Assembly (NCBI GenBank): GCA_040216555.1 | Contig: JAVJOW010000038.1 | Span: forward strand, 372,001-436,000 | Direction of reading: 5' to 3' | From: Arenibacter sp040216555 | GTDB taxonomy: Bacteria; Bacteroidota; Bacteroidia; Flavobacteriales; Flavobacteriaceae | Length of the DNA stretch: 64,000 bases | Shown here: positions 61,585-64,000 of the stretch, piece by piece | Layout: every line of letters begins with the position of its first letter | How positions within the stretch are numbered: the stretch's first letter is position 1 | Made by a program: the position numbers and the translations under genes | Notes under the pieces: model-generated | Seen by the model: the letters and a program-made list of their open reading frames with translations, nothing else | Told to the model about the DNA's origin: nothing | The model's database searches: none

Positions 61585-62062
61585 GAAATTATAAGGTTTA
61601 ATGTTTAAAGTTCAAGGTCCATATGGAGATTGAGCTTAGTTGCTAGGGAGTAGTATACAGGAATCAGTAAACAGTTGGTGGTTAATGTTTTGCAGCTCTT
61701 AAGTTTAAGTGATTTCCGATAGAATTTTGCCACTTCGTTATGCAAAATCACCTACCTGCCGGTAGGCAGGATCGAACTGACGCGCTATTAGATATTGTGA
61801 ATTGAGAATACTCTTAGAGATTGAAATTGTAAGTCATTTCGAATGAATATGAGAAATCGCACTAGGGACTCCAGAGGGTTGGCTAAAGTTCAGGGTTCAA
61901 GGTTGAAAGTACCATCGTCAGTTCGAGTGAAATGCCTTTGGGCATTTTGTATCGAGAACACTTGAAGGGATTGAAAGCCCCTAATCACAACAACACTAAA
62001 AAAAAGCTCCTTCCCCTAAGAATACTCAAGGGTAGGAGCTAAAAAAGTGGGTGCAATCTCAA
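61585..62062. other. Intergenic after recQ
   Basis: 478 bp. A palindromic CCTGCCGGTAGGCAGG near 61750 and other short repeats occur; no gene. The terminator at 62005 belongs to the receptor gene. Confidence 0.5.
62005..62040 (-). terminator. Terminator of the TonB-dependent receptor gene
   Basis: AGCTCCTTCCCC and GGGTAGGAGCT form an imperfect stem; the minus strand continues into TTTTTTTT. It lies 23 bp beyond the stop. Confidence 0.7.
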
Positions 62063-64000
62063 TTAAAAACTAATTGTAATCTTCCCCCTGGCAAAAAATG
62101 GTGTTCCAGGAGTAAAATGGATTTCTTCTACAGCCTCCGCTTCATTGAACAATCTACTGGTAGTGGCAAATTGGGTCTCGTTCCATTCAGTATCGAAAAG
62201 ATTGTCCACAATGAGGCCAAAACTCCAATTCTTCCAAGAATAATTTATATTGAAATCGGTTACAAAATATCCTTCGGCAATAATGGAATTATCTTCATTG
62301 GCCGGTCTGTTCTTGATAAAGCGATAATTAACCCCTCCCGAGAAGTTCTTAAGTCCCTTAAAGGTAAGTCCGCCAGAGGAGGTCAGGTCGGGCGCCAAGG
62401 GAATATAATCTTCCCCACTGGGATCCTCCGCGCTTCTGGCATAGGTGTAATTAACATCGCCATAGGCGTAAAGCCAGTCCATTAGCTGATATCTAGCTCC
62501 TAAGTCCATCCCAAAACGTTTGGTTTTGCCACTGGGTTCCACAATACCCGCATCGCCCACATAAACAAACTCCTGTTCCAAAAAAAGATGCCATAGAGCC
62601 ATATTTAAGACCAATCGGTTTTTTGGTTTGTATATGGTGCCTATATCAGCTCCGAAGGCCAATGGCAATATTCTTTCCCCGTTATTGGCGGTTACTACCC
62701 TGGTATCATTGGAATGAAAGCCGATTCCAGTTTTGGCATACAACTGAAGGTCCTGGGACGCTTGGTAAATGGCATTTAACTTGGGACTGACAACCAATTT
62801 GTTTTCACTCTTTTGGTCATAGGTCGTCGTCAATAGATTTTCATGATCGAATTTTAAATAATCCATACGAACCCCTGGATTAATGTTCCACTTATTTATT
62901 TTGTAATTGATATTGAAGAACCCATAGGCGTTCAATTCATCAATATTGCCAAAGGCAAGTCGCTCCAAGGTGGTCTTCCTGTTTAGGGTATGGGAAAGTT
63001 CTACCTCGTTAATGTCGTCGTATCTAAATCCTAAACCCGTATTGAATCTGAATTGTGAATTATTTTCCAAGTGTATGGTTCTATTATAACTGGTCTCTCC
63101 CCCAATTAGGGTTCTACTTTCCTTTTGCTTTATTTGATCTCCATTAATGGGATCCTCCAAGAAAAATGTAAAATTGGAATAAAGTTCAAAATCATATTTG
63201 GAAATATAGAACTTGGATTTAAACCCACTATGCTGGTCCAATTGTTTTTCTTGGTTCACCAACAGGTTGGATCGACTGGTATTTCCCCCTTCGGTGTCAT
63301 CTATGGCACCAAACCTGCCAATACTTCCATTGTCAACCGCCCGTTGCGGAATTTGTCCAGAGGCGTCCCATTTGCTCTGAAAGTGCGAAGCGGTAAAATT
63401 TACTTCGTTTCCGGCATCGTCCTTATGATTGTAGCGCCCCATAATGTTTATTCTATTGAAATTTTGGGGAGATTCAAAAACGCCATCGGAAAGTAAATAT
63501 TCGGAGGCGATAAAGGCATTGTTATCATCGCTCTCCAATAGTTTTAGCATCCCTAGGCCCCTTAGAGTATTGTATTTTCCTACTTCCATGCTCACTACAT
63601 TTTTATCCAATGTCTTTTTAGTGGTCAGGTCCACATAGCCGGCCGTATTAAAGTTACCTTTATCCGTATAGTAGGGCCCCTTTCCAAAATCTATATTATC
63701 TATAGTTTCCGGAATTATAAAATGCATATCGGCATATCCTTGGCCGTGGGCATGGGATACCATGTTTACAGGTAAACCATCCACATTTATTGCTATATCC
63801 GTTCCATGATCTATATCAAACCCCCTTAAAAAAATTTGTTCGGCCTTACCACCACCGGCGTGCTGCCCAATAATGAGGCCAGGTACCTTCCTAAGAATTT
63901 CTTGGGAAGATTTAACGGGATCGGATTTAACGTCCACGTTTACAAAACTGCTCATGGCATTTATATTGGATACCAGTACCACTTGATCTAGCGAAACTGC
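62063..64000 (-). CDS. TonB-dependent outer-membrane receptor (5' end outside window)
   Basis: At least 645 aa; the frame is open to base 64000, so signal peptide and any carboxypeptidase-like N-terminal domain lie beyond. The plug domain is visible (SSQEILRKVPGLIIGQHAGGGKAEQIFLRGFDIDHGTDIAINVDGLPVN broken by strands), followed by a 22-strand-type barrel with aromatic girdles, ending in FARGKITISF. The HGTD/HAHGQGY motifs near the plug resemble receptors of the metal or siderophore group. The ligand is not evident. It is transcribed leftwards to a terminator. Confidence 0.9.
   Translation of the reverse strand, partial: AVSLDQVVLVSNINAMSSFVNVDVKSDPVKSSQEILRKVPGLIIGQHAGGGKAEQIFLRGFDIDHGTDIAINVDGLPVNMVSHAHGQGYADMHFIIPETIDNIDFGKGPYYTDKGNFNTAGYVDLTTKKTLDKNVVSMEVGKYNTLRGLGMLKLLESDDNNAFIASEYLLSDGVFESPQNFNRINIMGRYNHKDDAGNEVNFTASHFQSKWDASGQIPQRAVDNGSIGRFGAIDDTEGGNTSRSNLLVNQEKQLDQHSGFKSKFYISKYDFELYSNFTFFLEDPINGDQIKQKESRTLIGGETSYNRTIHLENNSQFRFNTGLGFRYDDINEVELSHTLNRKTTLERLAFGNIDELNAYGFFNINYKINKWNINPGVRMDYLKFDHENLLTTTYDQKSENKLVVSPKLNAIYQASQDLQLYAKTGIGFHSNDTRVVTANNGERILPLAFGADIGTIYKPKNRLVLNMALWHLFLEQEFVYVGDAGIVEPSGKTKRFGMDLGARYQLMDWLYAYGDVNYTYARSAEDPSGEDYIPLAPDLTSSGGLTFKGLKNFSGGVNYRFIKNRPANEDNSIIAEGYFVTDFNINYSWKNWSFGLIVDNLFDTEWNETQFATTSRLFNEAEAVEEIHFTPGTPFFARGKITISF

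Noticed and set aside
1..64000. CRISPR arrays, tRNA and rRNA genes
   Set aside because: I looked for regularly spaced repeats, cloverleaf-like segments and conserved rRNA blocks and saw none; a covariance-model scan would be needed to exclude a single missed tRNA.

Overview
The window looks like a marine flavobacterial (Bacteroidota, Flavobacteriaceae-type) chromosome. Reasons: AT-rich intergenic DNA, lipoproteins with short FTSC/AACS-type lipoboxes, a TonB-dependent receptor, a TAnnTTTG-type promoter, and typical small stress proteins (DUF1328, lmo0937 family). The genus cannot be fixed from the sequence alone. No tRNA, rRNA or CRISPR array was seen.

Layout. 1-11.5 kb: a tandem universal stress protein, two small membrane or coiled-coil proteins, a bile-acid-symporter-like carrier, a sulfatase, and a five-gene minus-strand acyl-CoA catabolism operon (two SDRs, a MaoC-crotonase fusion, an acyl-CoA dehydrogenase and an APH-like kinase) that recalls 4-hydroxyacyl-CoA (levulinate-type) degradation. 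11.5-27.9 kb: envelope and stress genes (AsmA-like, Dps, AraC regulators, a PAS histidine kinase with a receiver protein, DUF1328, MscS, DUF2254, succinate-semialdehyde dehydrogenase, nitroreductase, lipoproteins). 28.2-28.9 kb: a 344-bp tandem duplication carrying the 3' end of a REP-associated transposase gene plus REP-like palindromes. 29-32 kb: a very large cytochrome c/DUF6797-like lipoprotein.

Three accessory systems follow. (A) 32.6-40 kb: a GNAT, an aldehyde-deformylating-oxygenase (ADO) homologue with all six di-iron ligands, a membrane-anchored one-Cys peroxiredoxin-like protein, an acyl-ACP reductase (AAR) homologue with its catalytic Cys, and a cytochrome P450; an RND/MMPL lipid-exporter-like gene converges on them. 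AAR plus ADO is the cyanobacterial hydrocarbon pathway and is unexpected in a Bacteroidota. (B) 42.4-47.4 kb: a tightly coupled operon of a Dam-type adenine methylase, a nuclease-DGQHR-HEPN fusion, a four-helix membrane protein and a second DGQHR protein, probably a DNA modification/anti-phage system. (C) 47.5-55.9 kb: an 8.35-kb, single-strand-oriented prophage with no integrase, bounded by two dif-like XerC/XerD sites. It encodes a rolling-circle-type Rep, a HTH protein, a 240-aa capsid candidate, an M23 endolysin, a holin and about ten very small membrane proteins. This is the profile of a small tailless, perhaps lipid-containing, phage.

Downstream (56-64 kb) the chromosome resumes with a lipoprotein, a metallophosphoesterase, recQ and a TonB-dependent receptor that runs off the window. 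The dif-like sites suggest the window lies at the replication terminus, and systems B and C are stacked next to that site.
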